Shown here: piece after piece, positions 1 to 9,500 of the stretch | Position numbering within the stretch: the first letter of the stretch is position 1 | Layout: each line of letters opens with the position of its first letter | Assembly: GCA_902780495.1 (NCBI GenBank) | Contig: CACZFM010000019.1 | Coordinates: forward strand, 1 to 64,000 | Direction of reading: 5' to 3' | Length of the DNA stretch: 64,000 bases | From: an uncultured Bacteroidales bacterium | GTDB taxonomy: Bacteria > Bacteroidota > Bacteroidia > Bacteroidales > Paludibacteraceae | Notes under the pieces: model-generated | The model's input: the letters and a program-made list of their open reading frames with translations, nothing else | What the model was told of the DNA's origin: nothing | The model's database searches: none | Translations under genes and position numbers: made by a program

Positions 1-1
1 A

Positions 2-1075
2 ACCTATCAGGCCGACTCTGATATCTGCTTTGATACTATCTATACACTCTGCCTGCATGTAGAGCACACAGGCGTCCTTGACACACTGCGCGACACTATC
101 TGCACACAGATGTTGCCCTACCGTTGGAGGGGACAGACATTCCTTGCAGATACCATCGTCAACGACACAACCTATCAAGCCGACTCTGATATCTGCTTTG
201 ATACTATCTATACGCTCTGCCTGCATACTGTCACATGCTGCGACACATTGGAGAGTTCGCTTGTTGCACCACTCTCTGTCTGTGCCGATCAGGACAGTGT
301 CATCCTCTTCCTGCCTGACCGCAGGGGGCGAATCTACTCCTGGTCACTGGCATTCACTTCGCTCGGGCATAGTCAGGGACTGAACGACTGCACCGTCTCG
401 CTCTCCGACACATTGCCATCCCGCCTCGCTTTCCCCTTACCGCCGCATCATACCGATGGCACCTATCTGCGGCCGGACAATTATCCGTTCTCCATCGTAG
501 TCAATGGCATGTGCGGTCAGCAGCTCACGTTTGCCGACACGCTCCATGTTCTATACCCTGCAGGACTGATTCTGCAACGCTGGAACGATGTACTGATGCT
601 GCAGAATGAACACTACAATGGCGGATATACGTTCTCGCGCATACGTTGGTTCCACGACGGAAATGAAATCACCAATAACCATCCGGACGTGCGTATTGGC
701 GAAGCCGGTTCGTATATCTATGTCACCGGTGACGACAGCCGCACATTGGCATTCGGTACGCCTTACTGGGCGGAACTCACCCGCACAGATGACGGGCGCA
801 CGTTCTGTACCTGTCCGTTGGTGCCGGAATATACAGCCAATCACTTTACCTCTTATTCCCAGCATGTCAGCATTGCAGTCCGGCGCCGCAGTGTTTCCGT
901 CTCCGCAGACATGCAGGGTACTATCCGCCTTTATGACATCCTCGGGCGTTCTGTGGCGAAGACATATTCGGACGGAAAGTCCCGCGAGCACCGTTTCTCT
1001 CTGCCTGCGGGAACCTACCTGCTCCTGTTTGAAGGGAACAATACCCGCGAGTCGCACCGCTTTGTTATTCAATAA
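2..1075 (+). CDS. T9SS-exported repeat protein, 3' part (5' end outside window)
   Basis: The reading frame is already open at the left edge, so this is the C-terminal part of a larger protein; the first ATG in frame, at 110, is not the real start. A 19-residue segment (beginning TYQADSDICF) occurs twice, about 170 nt apart, showing tandem modular repeats. The last 65 residues have the look of a type IX secretion C-terminal domain: a short segment with the IRLYDILGRSV core, then a basic stretch, then FSLPAGTYLLLF and a terminal FVIQ. Proteins with such a domain cross the outer membrane through the SprA translocon (a sprA gene lies in this window) and are attached to the surface or released. 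The function of the repeat region is unknown. The gene ends 15 nt before the superoxide dismutase gene. Confidence 0.8.
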   Translation, partial: TYQADSDICFDTIYTLCLHVEHTGVLDTLRDTICTQMLPYRWRGQTFLADTIVNDTTYQADSDICFDTIYTLCLHTVTCCDTLESSLVAPLSVCADQDSVILFLPDRRGRIYSWSLAFTSLGHSQGLNDCTVSLSDTLPSRLAFPLPPHHTDGTYLRPDNYPFSIVVNGMCGQQLTFADTLHVLYPAGLILQRWNDVLMLQNEHYNGGYTFSRIRWFHDGNEITNNHPDVRIGEAGSYIYVTGDDSRTLAFGTPYWAELTRTDDGRTFCTCPLVPEYTANHFTSYSQHVSIAVRRRSVSVSADMQGTIRLYDILGRSVAKTYSDGKSREHRFSLPAGTYLLLFEGNNTRESHRFVIQ

Positions 1076-1090
1076 GTAACTATATTCACC

Positions 1091-1702
1091 ATGCAAACAA
1101 TTATCATTATGCTTTTCACCCTCATTCAACTGCCCTATACGGCAGAAGGCCTTGAGCCTGTTATCAGCAAAGAGACTCTTTCATTCCATCATGGCAAGCA
1201 CTTGCAGACCTATGTGGACAATCTCAACAAACTCATTGCCGGCACAGAATATGAATCCATGTCGCTGGAGCAGATTGTATGCAAGGCGCAAGGAGGTATC
1301 TTCAACAATGCCGGACAGATACTGAACCACAACCTCTATTTCACGCAGTTTGCACCTGTGGCACAGCACACCGAACCGACTGAAGACATGGCGATAACTC
1401 AGGCTATCGTGCGTGATTTCGGTTCCGTGGAGGCGTTTAAGGCGGAGTTTGAGAAAGCCGGCACCACACTCTTCGGGTCAGGATGGGTATGGCTGTCTGC
1501 GGACAAGGACGGCAAACTCGTCATCACACAGGAGCCCAATGCCGGCAATCCCTTGACCAAAGGCCTGAAACCGCTACTGACGATGGATGTGTGGGAACAT
1601 GCCTACTATCTGGATTTCCAGAACCGCCGTGCCGCCCAACTGACCGCTCTTTGGCAGATTATCAACTGGCAGGAAATCAACCGCCGTTTCTTGGCAGAGT
1701 AA
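1091..1702 (+). CDS. sodB: Superoxide dismutase (Fe/Mn type)
   Basis: Converts superoxide to hydrogen peroxide and oxygen in the cytoplasm. The four metal ligands expected for the Fe/Mn family are visible: the first His of FHHGKH, the His of LNHNLYF, and Asp and His of DVWEHAYY. Length (about 200 residues) is normal. Two starts are possible: ATG 1091 or ATG 1109. Family proteins usually begin about ten residues before the LPY motif, which favours 1109, and the extra MQTIII segment is then untranslated. Fe and Mn forms cannot be told apart safely here; in this phylum the enzyme is often able to use either metal. A hairpin at 1737-1766 follows the stop codon. Confidence 0.93.
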   Translation: MQTIIIMLFTLIQLPYTAEGLEPVISKETLSFHHGKHLQTYVDNLNKLIAGTEYESMSLEQIVCKAQGGIFNNAGQILNHNLYFTQFAPVAQHTEPTEDMAITQAIVRDFGSVEAFKAEFEKAGTTLFGSGWVWLSADKDGKLVITQEPNAGNPLTKGLKPLLTMDVWEHAYYLDFQNRRAAQLTALWQIINWQEINRRFLAE

Positions 1703-1736
1703 CTCCTCCGCTACCCCTGCCATACCCTTGCCCAAC

Positions 1737-1766
1737 CATAAATCTGCACAAAAACTGCAGATTTAT
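1737..1766 (+). terminator. Terminator hairpin after sodB
   Basis: AAATCTGCA and TGCAGATTT form a perfect 9-bp stem around a short A-rich loop, followed by TATTT. It overlaps the TTTG box of the next promoter. Confidence 0.6.
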
Positions 1767-1797
1767 TTGGTTATGTCATAAAAAAGCACTACCTTTG
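1766..1797 (+). promoter_or_regulatory. Bacteroidota sigma-70 promoter
   Basis: TTTG at 1766-1769, 20 nt, then TACCTTTG at 1790-1797. It fits the phylum's primary-sigma consensus and would start a transcript near 1804. Confidence 0.7.
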
Positions 1798-1803
1798 CAG
1801 CGA

Positions 1804-1888
1804 ATTTGAAACCTCTCGTCCTCTCTCACGGACGTAAAAATCGGAGACGTTGAGGCTGGTAACGGAAACGATGCGTTTTTATTCATAT
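1804..1888 (+). ncRNA. Possible small RNA of about 85 nt
   Basis: It lies directly behind a good promoter and has no open reading frame. It holds a CGTCC/GGACG hairpin enclosed by a CCTC/GAGG pairing, and ends in a weak AACG/CGTT hairpin with five T residues. No known RNA family is recognised: the SRP RNA loop and tmRNA ends are absent. It could instead be part of a longer leader running into the next unit. Confidence 0.35.
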
Positions 1889-1921
1889 TTTACACGAAAA
1901 CAGCATTTTTTGTCCGAATTA

Positions 1922-1953
1922 TTTGCAGGGTTCAAAAAAAAGTATTATCTTTG
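1922..1953 (+). promoter_or_regulatory. Promoter of structured RNA copy A
   Basis: TTTG at 1922-1925, 20 nt, then TATCTTTG at 1946-1953. Transcription would begin near 1960, at the 5' edge of the structured RNA. Confidence 0.7.
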
Positions 1954-1959
1954 CGCCCG

Positions 1960-2250
1960 AATTCTACGCTGGAGGGAAATGTCTCTTATAAAACAGGGTG
2001 GATTTCAGACATATTGAATAGCGTTTATTGACGCTTTGTGTTTGACCAAACGAAACTTCGCAACTTTCGAATTAAAAGTCAAAATCAAAGTAATCGATAG
2101 ATGCCTATGGGTGTGACAACACACTTGCTTTGCCGTATTGGAGCAAGGCGACTTGTCATATCGGCGTAGGTTTCCTGTTGTTTATTTGACTTTTAGGGCA
2201 ATGCGAAGGCCTCGTTTGGTGAGTAATCAACAGCGAGGTCTGCGCTTTCT
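1960..2250 (+). ncRNA. Structured RNA, copy A of a three-copy family
   Basis: No coding frame. In order: hairpin 1 (ATGTCT 1979-1984 with AGACAT 2007-2012), hairpin 2 (AGCGT 2020-2024 with ACGCT 2031-2035), then a rod of about 176 nt. The rod is P1 ACCAAACGA 2045-2053 with TCGTTTGGT 2212-2220, P2 CTTCGCA 2056-2062 with TGCGAAG 2202-2208, and P3 TAAAAGTCAAA 2073-2083 with TTTGACTTTTA 2185-2195. Inside P3 are a 20/14-nt bubble and smaller stems. An AGCG/CGCT hairpin with a T-rich tail (2232-2251) looks like a terminator. Copies at 41396-41612 and 50856-51140 have the same fold with different helix sequences. It may act as a leader that can stop transcription before the downstream genes, or as a free RNA. 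The rod shape recalls 6S RNA, but three copies argue against that. Confidence 0.75.
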
Positions 2251-2341
2251 TTGTGTGTACATGTAAGAACAATATTATAAACGGAGGATGCCGAAAAGCC
2301 AAAAGTGAGTAGGCAAAACACAAAAACAATAATTAAATATT

Positions 2342-3175
2342 ATGAAATCAATACATCTTTCTACAGATCTGTTAAATTATGAAGATTGTGCAAAAAACAA
2401 CTGTTTAATTGATAGAAAAAGTCAGAATCTTAAAAATTACCCGTATACGATTTCTCCCGCTGAGGTTCATAAAAAATTAATCACAGGTGGCTTATATGAT
2501 AAAGCAGAGTTGTTCAAATCTCCTTTATTTAATTTGGGTGAAAAGTTAGAATATGAAGGAGATTTCGGCGAGATCATATTTTCCGGTGATGCCCGGAAAG
2601 TTGATTTAAGATGGTGGAGTTGTGACTACTTTTTTGAGCAAATGTATAGATTAGAGCGTAAACGTTTGCCCCATGGGGATTCCCAACATCCAAAAGTCTT
2701 GAGATTTGAGAATGAAATAGAATTCCTTAACCTTGAGGATTTTCCTATTGATAATTACACCATATACATAAATAACTATTGTGAAAATGTAGAGGTAAGA
2801 GGAATTAAGGAGGATAAAAAAGGGCATCTATTCTTCCGTGCTCCCAAATCCAACAATGAACAGGCAGATGGTAAATTAGTAAAATTAACAACAGCTTATT
2901 CTGAATGTAAATGGTATATCCCCTCTAAATATTTCTGGAGTAAACCCATTATTTTGCATTCCGGAGCGGTAACGTATGTCGAAGAAATTGAGTTAAACTG
3001 TTATGAGTCTCACCAAAACATGGGGAGTCGTTTGTATCTTATAGGATTAGTTCCAAAAGAAATGTCAGAAAAAGATAAACACTTTTTCTATGAAGGCATT
3101 CCTTATGTAGAAGTATGGGAAAATATGGATTTTGTGGTCAACAAACTCAAACAAGCCGGTTGGCATCTGAATTAA
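2342..3175 (+). CDS. Hypothetical protein (277 residues)
   Basis: I recognise no family. The protein has no signal peptide and no membrane segment, is rich in Tyr, Lys, Asn and Trp, and appears to be a soluble cytoplasmic protein. The gene is much richer in A and T than the sodB and housekeeping genes nearby, which suggests transfer. It begins about 90 nt after structured RNA copy A and ends about 160 nt before the BspA-like gene, so it holds the same place as the unrelated genes found behind RNA copies B and C. The spacer 3176-3336 shows no further gene or clear promoter. Confidence 0.75.
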   Translation: MKSIHLSTDLLNYEDCAKNNCLIDRKSQNLKNYPYTISPAEVHKKLITGGLYDKAELFKSPLFNLGEKLEYEGDFGEIIFSGDARKVDLRWWSCDYFFEQMYRLERKRLPHGDSQHPKVLRFENEIEFLNLEDFPIDNYTIYINNYCENVEVRGIKEDKKGHLFFRAPKSNNEQADGKLVKLTTAYSECKWYIPSKYFWSKPIILHSGAVTYVEEIELNCYESHQNMGSRLYLIGLVPKEMSEKDKHFFYEGIPYVEVWENMDFVVNKLKQAGWHLN

Positions 3176-3336
3176 TGGTTGTATAACCGAAGATAATAGT
3201 ACCCAACAACTCATTAGGAGTACCCAATACCTTAAGTTCGAAGAATAGCAATGGATATCCAATTTTTTAAGGCGATAATAACATCTGGGATAAAGAACAG
3301 ACGACTGAATTTAGGCAACAACAAACTATTTATACA

Positions 3337-6300
3337 ATGAAACACAAACTAATGACTTTGTTCTTTGCACTTATCGTAAGTGCGGGAACGCTTTTTGCCC
3401 AAAGTGGCACATGTGGTAGCACACTTTCATGGTCTTTTAACACCAAAACAGGATTGCTCTCATTTTCTGGTTTTGGAGAGATGAGTTATTCTGGTAACGC
3501 CCCATGGTATAATTACCGTACATTAATTACTAAAGTTTCTATACCGGAAGAAGTAACTTCAGTTGCTGCTTCAGCATTTAGTGGTTGCAGTGCGCTTGAT
3601 ACTATCGTATGGAATGTTAAGAACTATTCAACTATATCATCGGCTACGAATGGACCATTGTATAACATTCGCGGACAAATTAAAAGTATCACTTTCGGTC
3701 AGAATGTACAGTCTATACCTGCATACTTATGCTACGGAATGACTAAGATGAATACTCCAATTGTCATTCCTGAATCTGTTACGAGTATCGGGACTCAAGC
3801 TTTCTATAATTGTTCTTCCGTTCCGTCTTTGACTTTAAATAAAAACATAAAATCTTATAGTGATCAGTTTTATGGGTGTTCCTCATTAACAAAAGTTTAT
3901 TACACCGGAACTATTGCTGATTGGTGCGATATTACATTCAGTAATGAGCGTGCCAATCCTCTTGATTATGCGAAGAACTTGTATATAAACAATACGTTGG
4001 TAAATGAGCTAACAATTCCATCTTCAGTTACCAGTATTGGCGCATATCAGTTTTGTTCTGCAACTTGTTTAACAAAGGTTACGCTTCCATATACGATTAC
4101 AACGATAGGTAAATATGCATTTGTCGGATGCTCCAACTTAGAATCAATTAATTTGGAGAATACAGCGCTTACCAAAGTTAATGAGGGTACATTTTCTGGC
4201 TGCTCAAAGTTGAAAGCCATTGAGTTCCCTAATTCAGTTACCACTATTGAGTCTGCATTCCCCGATTTCTCCTCCTTGCGCAAAGTGACATTTGGCAAAA
4301 ATCTTACCTCGATTACTAATGGTGCGCTGAATAGGTGCCGTGCGCTTGATACCATCATATGGAATGTGAAGAACTATTCAGCCATATCATCGTATGATAA
4401 GGGACCATTGTATAACATTCGCGGACAAATTAAAAGTATCACTTTCGGTCAGAATGTACAGTCTATACCTGCATACTTATGCTATGAAATGACTGGCATT
4501 AATGCTCCTATTATTATTCCTGAATCTGTCACAAGTATAGGAACTCAAGCTTTCTATAGTTGTACTTCCGTTCCGTCTTTGACTTTAAATAAAAATATAA
4601 AATCTTACAGCAATCAATTTTATTCTTGTTCTGGTTTGACAAAAGTTTACTATGCAGGAACTATTGCAGACTGGTGCGGTATTACATTCAGCACTGCGAC
4701 AGCCAATCCTATTTATTATGCAAAGAACTTGTATATAGACAATACGTTGGTTAGTGAGCTAACAATTCCATCTTCGGTTACCAGTATTGGCGCATACCAG
4801 TTTTATAATGCAACTTGTTTAACAAAGGTTACGCTTCCATATACTATTACGAGTATAGGTGCAGATGCATTTAGAGGTTGCTCTAATCTGGAATCAATTA
4901 ACTTAGAGAATACAGCGGTGACCACAGTTGGTTCTGGATTTTCTGGCTGCTCAAAATTGAAGAGCATTGAGTTCCCTAATTCAGTGACTACTATCAATAG
5001 TTCGGCACTTACTAATTGCTCCTCCTTGCGCAAAGTGACATTTGGCAAAAATCTCACTTCTCTTGACGGCGTACCGAGTAGTTGCAGTGGGCTTGATACT
5101 GTCGTATGGAATGTTAAGAACTATTCAACCATATCATCGTATGATAAGGGACCATTGTATAGTATTAGAGGACGAATTAAAACGATTACTTTCGGCCCGA
5201 ATGTACAGTCTATACCTGCATACTTATGCTATGGAATGACTGGTATTGTTAGAACTATTGTTCCAGCATCTGTCACAAGTATAGGAACTCAAGCTTTCTA
5301 TAATTGTACTTCCAATAAAACTGTTATTAATCATTCTGCATTAGATATCGTTAAAGGAGCAACAACTCACGGGTATGTGGCATATTATGCTAGTGATGTC
5401 TATGCCGAAAACGATACAATTGGTGATTTTGTGTTTGGTAAAAGTGATGATAAAGATTATCTTGTAGCGTATTTGGGTCACGACTGTCAAATTACTCTTC
5501 CTACTAATTATCGTGGTAATTCGTATGCGATTGGAGACAATCTTTTCCGTAACAATACGACTGCGAATTCTATTACAATTTCCAATGCTGTTACTTCGAT
5601 TGGCGAGTATGCATTTAGCGGTTGCTCCAATTTAAACGTGGTTTATATAGGCAATAGCGTTCTTTCTATAGGAACCGGTGCTTTTTATGATTGTCCTCAG
5701 TTATACAAGGTAATCATGCTCCCGAATACTGTTCCATCCGGAATCAATTCAGCCTTCCAAACATTATCCGGTCGAATTACATACGTTGGAAATACAAATT
5801 ACGCAAGTGGATACAACGTTTTGGGAACACAACGCGTTTATTCAAACTTAAATTCATATTTCTCGGTAGATGGTATCGTATATGCACTGGTAAATCCAAG
5901 TGAACGTACGTGCGATATCATCGACTGTGATTACTCCGGCGCTACTACCGAGTTTTCTGTTGGCAATACGGTTGTTTATAAAAAAGTAACATTGTCTATT
6001 GAGTCTATAAATCAGAATGCTTTCAGAAATAACAGCAAAATAACCAAGATGGTTTTTGATGGCAATCATTCACTGCCGTCCAACATGGCTTCCGGCTGCT
6101 CATCAATAGACACGCTGATTATTACATCAAATGTAGGATATATAGGTTCCAATGCTTTCAGTAACAGTTCAAAAAAATCGAATGCATATTATTTTATAAA
6201 TAATAGTGGAGATATTTATTCATCGGCTTTCGCAGCTTGTGATAAATTATATAAATTAATTATTACAGACGCGGTAAAAAATATTGGAACTCAAGCATTT

Positions 6301-6543
6301 TACCGTTGTGATGGCATTGTAGATGCAGATATTTACAACAATGGAAGAATCGGTTCATACGCTTTCCAATATTCGTCAACAAGCGGAAATGCGACATACC
6401 ATCTTCACAACAGGGGTAGTATTGCAAATTATGCCTTTGCCAATTGTACGGCAATAAAAACGTTGGTAGTAGATTCTTGTGTCGGAAGTATCGGTCAATA
6501 TGCTTTCCAAAAGTGCACGGGTTTGGGATGTTACTTTAAATAA
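3337..6543 (+). CDS. BspA-like LRR surface protein, 5' part of frameshifted gene
   Basis: Residues 1-21 form a signal peptide ending in LFAQ. The rest is a series of BspA-type (Treponema pallidum type) leucine-rich repeats with the core SVTSIG-AF-C-L. Large blocks of about 270 residues are duplicated: the NLYINNTLV and NLYIDNTLV blocks near 3980 and 4730, and the VQSIPAYLCY block three times. The frame stops at 6543 after CTGLGCYFK. The next repeat continues at once in another frame, so an intact gene would run 3337-10000 (about 2,220 residues). Compared with the neighbouring copies of the same repeat, two bases are missing at about 6525-6528. BspA-like proteins are surface adhesins that bind host matrix or other bacteria; that role here is inferred from family. 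Confidence 0.85.
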   Translation: MKHKLMTLFFALIVSAGTLFAQSGTCGSTLSWSFNTKTGLLSFSGFGEMSYSGNAPWYNYRTLITKVSIPEEVTSVAASAFSGCSALDTIVWNVKNYSTISSATNGPLYNIRGQIKSITFGQNVQSIPAYLCYGMTKMNTPIVIPESVTSIGTQAFYNCSSVPSLTLNKNIKSYSDQFYGCSSLTKVYYTGTIADWCDITFSNERANPLDYAKNLYINNTLVNELTIPSSVTSIGAYQFCSATCLTKVTLPYTITTIGKYAFVGCSNLESINLENTALTKVNEGTFSGCSKLKAIEFPNSVTTIESAFPDFSSLRKVTFGKNLTSITNGALNRCRALDTIIWNVKNYSAISSYDKGPLYNIRGQIKSITFGQNVQSIPAYLCYEMTGINAPIIIPESVTSIGTQAFYSCTSVPSLTLNKNIKSYSNQFYSCSGLTKVYYAGTIADWCGITFSTATANPIYYAKNLYIDNTLVSELTIPSSVTSIGAYQFYNATCLTKVTLPYTITSIGADAFRGCSNLESINLENTAVTTVGSGFSGCSKLKSIEFPNSVTTINSSALTNCSSLRKVTFGKNLTSLDGVPSSCSGLDTVVWNVKNYSTISSYDKGPLYSIRGRIKTITFGPNVQSIPAYLCYGMTGIVRTIVPASVTSIGTQAFYNCTSNKTVINHSALDIVKGATTHGYVAYYASDVYAENDTIGDFVFGKSDDKDYLVAYLGHDCQITLPTNYRGNSYAIGDNLFRNNTTANSITISNAVTSIGEYAFSGCSNLNVVYIGNSVLSIGTGAFYDCPQLYKVIMLPNTVPSGINSAFQTLSGRITYVGNTNYASGYNVLGTQRVYSNLNSYFSVDGIVYALVNPSERTCDIIDCDYSGATTEFSVGNTVVYKKVTLSIESINQNAFRNNSKITKMVFDGNHSLPSNMASGCSSIDTLIITSNVGYIGSNAFSNSSKKSNAYYFINNSGDIYSSAFAACDKLYKLIITDAVKNIGTQAFYRCDGIVDADIYNNGRIGSYAFQYSSTSGNATYHLHNRGSIANYAFANCTAIKTLVVDSCVGSIGQYAFQKCTGLGCYFK

Positions 6544-9500
6544 TAATGGAATGATTGGGGTAAAAGCTTTTGAAAGTTCTTCCACTAAAAACTCCGCAAC
6601 CTATGTGATTAGTAATATTGGAACTATTGGTGAATCGGCCTTTGCCAATTGTACGGCAATAAAAACGTTGGTAGTAGATTCTTGTGTCGGAGATATCGGT
6701 CAATATGCATTCCAAAAGTGCACGGGTTTGGCGAATGTCACAATCAAAAATAATGGAATGATTGGAATAAAAGCATTTGAAAGTTCTTCCACTAAATACT
6801 CCGCAACTTATGTTATCAGTAATGTCGGACTTATTGGTGACTCTGCCTTTGCTAATTGTACAGCAATAAAAACGTTGGTAGTAGATTCTTGTGTCGGAGA
6901 TATTGGTCAATATGCTTTCCAATACTGCACCGGTTTGACGAATGTCACAATCAAAAATAAAGGAATGATTGGTGCAAGTGCTTTCTTCGGTTCATCTACA
7001 GGAAGTCCGGCTACTTATGTTATTAGTAATGTCGGACCTATTGGTGATTATGCCTTTGCCAATTGTACGGCAATAAAAACGTTGGTAGTAGATTCTTGTG
7101 TCGGAAGTATCGGTCAATATGCTTTCCAAAAGTGCACGGGTTTGGTTGGGGTAAAAGCTTTTGAAAGTTCTTCCACTAAAAACATCGCCACCTATAATAT
7201 CAGTAATGTCGGTTTAATACGCGAATCGGCCTTTGCGAATTGTACAAAATTACGAAAAGTACGTTTGGGAAATCAAGTGGGTAATATTTATCAAAGAGCA
7301 TTCTACAACTGCATAGTATTGGATTCTTTGACACTACCGAATTCGGTTGAGGCTTTAGGAGATTCTGTATTCTTTAATTGCAAAAAACTTGCTTTTGCAC
7401 AATTAAGCAATACACTGCTATCAATTGGAAATGATGCCTTTAATCGTTGCAACTCACTTCCTGAAATTTTCATACCGAAATCTGTTTTTTCGATAGGGCA
7501 AGGCGTATTCAGGAAATGTAGTTCTCTTTCAACCGTTGGTTTTGAAGATGGAACAAATCCTTTATCATTAGGCAGAGATTCTGTTAATAGGGGTTTATTC
7601 TATGACTGTCCTTTGGATAGCGTATATATAGGACGAGAGCTTACGTATCAAAAAACGCAAGCTTATGGATATTCGCCATTCTACAGAAGTCCGACTTTGA
7701 GAAGTATTGTGATATCAGATGTTCCAAGTAAGGTAGAAACCAACGAATTCTATGGATGCACGAACTTGTATTATGTCTCAATCGGAAATGGAGCTCGGAG
7801 TATAGGTTATTACGCATTCTCCGGATGCTCATCGATTGACTATTTCAGTTTCGGCTCCCAAGTACAAACTATCGGTAAAGAAGCATTCTCCGACTGTGTG
7901 GCAATGACCCGATTATATACTTATTGCCAACAGCCTCCCACGTGTGGCGCATCAGCCCTTGCTGATATTGACAAATGGAGTTGTACTTTATATATTCCGG
8001 AGGGAACATTATCTGCATATACAGCAGCTGACCAGTGGAAGGATTTCTTCTTCATAGAAGAGAATAATGAGAAGTTTACCATTACTTGGAAAAATGATGA
8101 CGGTTCAATTATAGATCAAACGGAGGTTTCTTATGGTAAAATGCCAACTCACACCGCTCCTGTGAAACCGGCTACGGAACAATATTCGTACACTTTCGCC
8201 GGCTGGACTCCGGAAGTGGTCGCTGCAACAGGTAATGCAACATATACTGCAACATATACTTCTGCACTGCGCATGTACACTGTTACTTTCCTCGATGAGG
8301 ATGGCTCTCCATTGTCATCACAAGAATGGAACTATGGTGCAACACCGACATGTGATGAGCCCATCAAACCTGCGACAGCACAGTATACATATACTTTCGT
8401 CGGCTGGACTCCGGAAGTAATTGCTGTAACAGGTAATGCAACATATACTGCAACGTACACTTCGGCATTGCGCAAGTATACTGTGACGTTCCTTGACGAG
8501 AATGGTTCTACCTTGTCATCTCAGCAATGGAACTATGGTGCAACACCGACATGCGATGAGCCTATCAAACCTGCGACAGCACAGTATACCTACACCTTCG
8601 CAGGTTGGAATAAGGACGTAGTTGCCGTAACAGGTAATGCGACCTATACAGCAACATACACTTCTGCATTACGCAAGTATACTGTTACGTTCCTTGACGA
8701 AGATGGTTCTACCTTGTCTTCTCAGCAATGGAATTACGGTGCGACACCGACATGCGACGAGCCGACCAAGCCTGCAACAGCACAATACACGTACACCTTT
8801 GCGGGTTGGACGCCGGAAGTTGTCGCTGTAACTGGTAATGCAACCTATACTGCCACTTACACTTCTGCATTACGCAAGTATACTGTTACATTCCTTGATG
8901 AAGATGGTTCTACCTTGTCTTCTCAGCAATGGAACTATGGTGCAATACCTACCTGTGATGCTCCAACCAAACCTGCAACAGCACAATATACATATACCTT
9001 TGCAGGCTGGAATAAGGAAGTGGTGGCAGTAACAGGCAACGCAACATACACTGCAACGTACACTTCTGCATTACGCAGATATACTGTTACATTCCTCGAT
9101 GAAGATGGCTTTCCATTATCTTCTCAACGATGGAACTATGGCGCAACGCCGACCTGCGATGAACCCACCAAACCTGCCACGGCACAATATACATACACCT
9201 TTGTAGGTTGGGATCAGACAATCGTTCCTGTAACGGGTAATGCGACCTATACTGCCACATACACTTCTGCGTTACGCAAGTATATGGTTACATTCCTTGA
9301 TGAGAATGGCTCAACCTTGTCATCGCAACAATGGAACTACGGTACAACGCCTACATGCGATGCTCCAACCAAACCTGCAACAGCACAGTATACATACACC
9401 TTCGCAGGTTGGAATAAGGAAGTAGTTGCCGTAACAGGTAACGCAACCTATACTGCCACTTACACATCAGAATTGCGCAAGTATACTGTTACATTCCTTG

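Noticed and set aside
1804..1888. SRP RNA, tmRNA or RNase P RNA
   Set aside because: None of their conserved core sequences (the SRP GGAAG loop, tmRNA ends, the RNase P GAGGAAAGTCC region) is present.
2045..2220. 6S RNA (ssrS)
   Set aside because: The rod with a central bubble looks like 6S RNA, but related RNAs occur at two more places in the window, each with extra 5' hairpins; 6S is normally single-copy.
8235..9425. Series of 61-64-codon plus-strand frames spaced by multiples of 201 nt
   Set aside because: They are out-of-frame shadows of the tandem InlB-type repeats.
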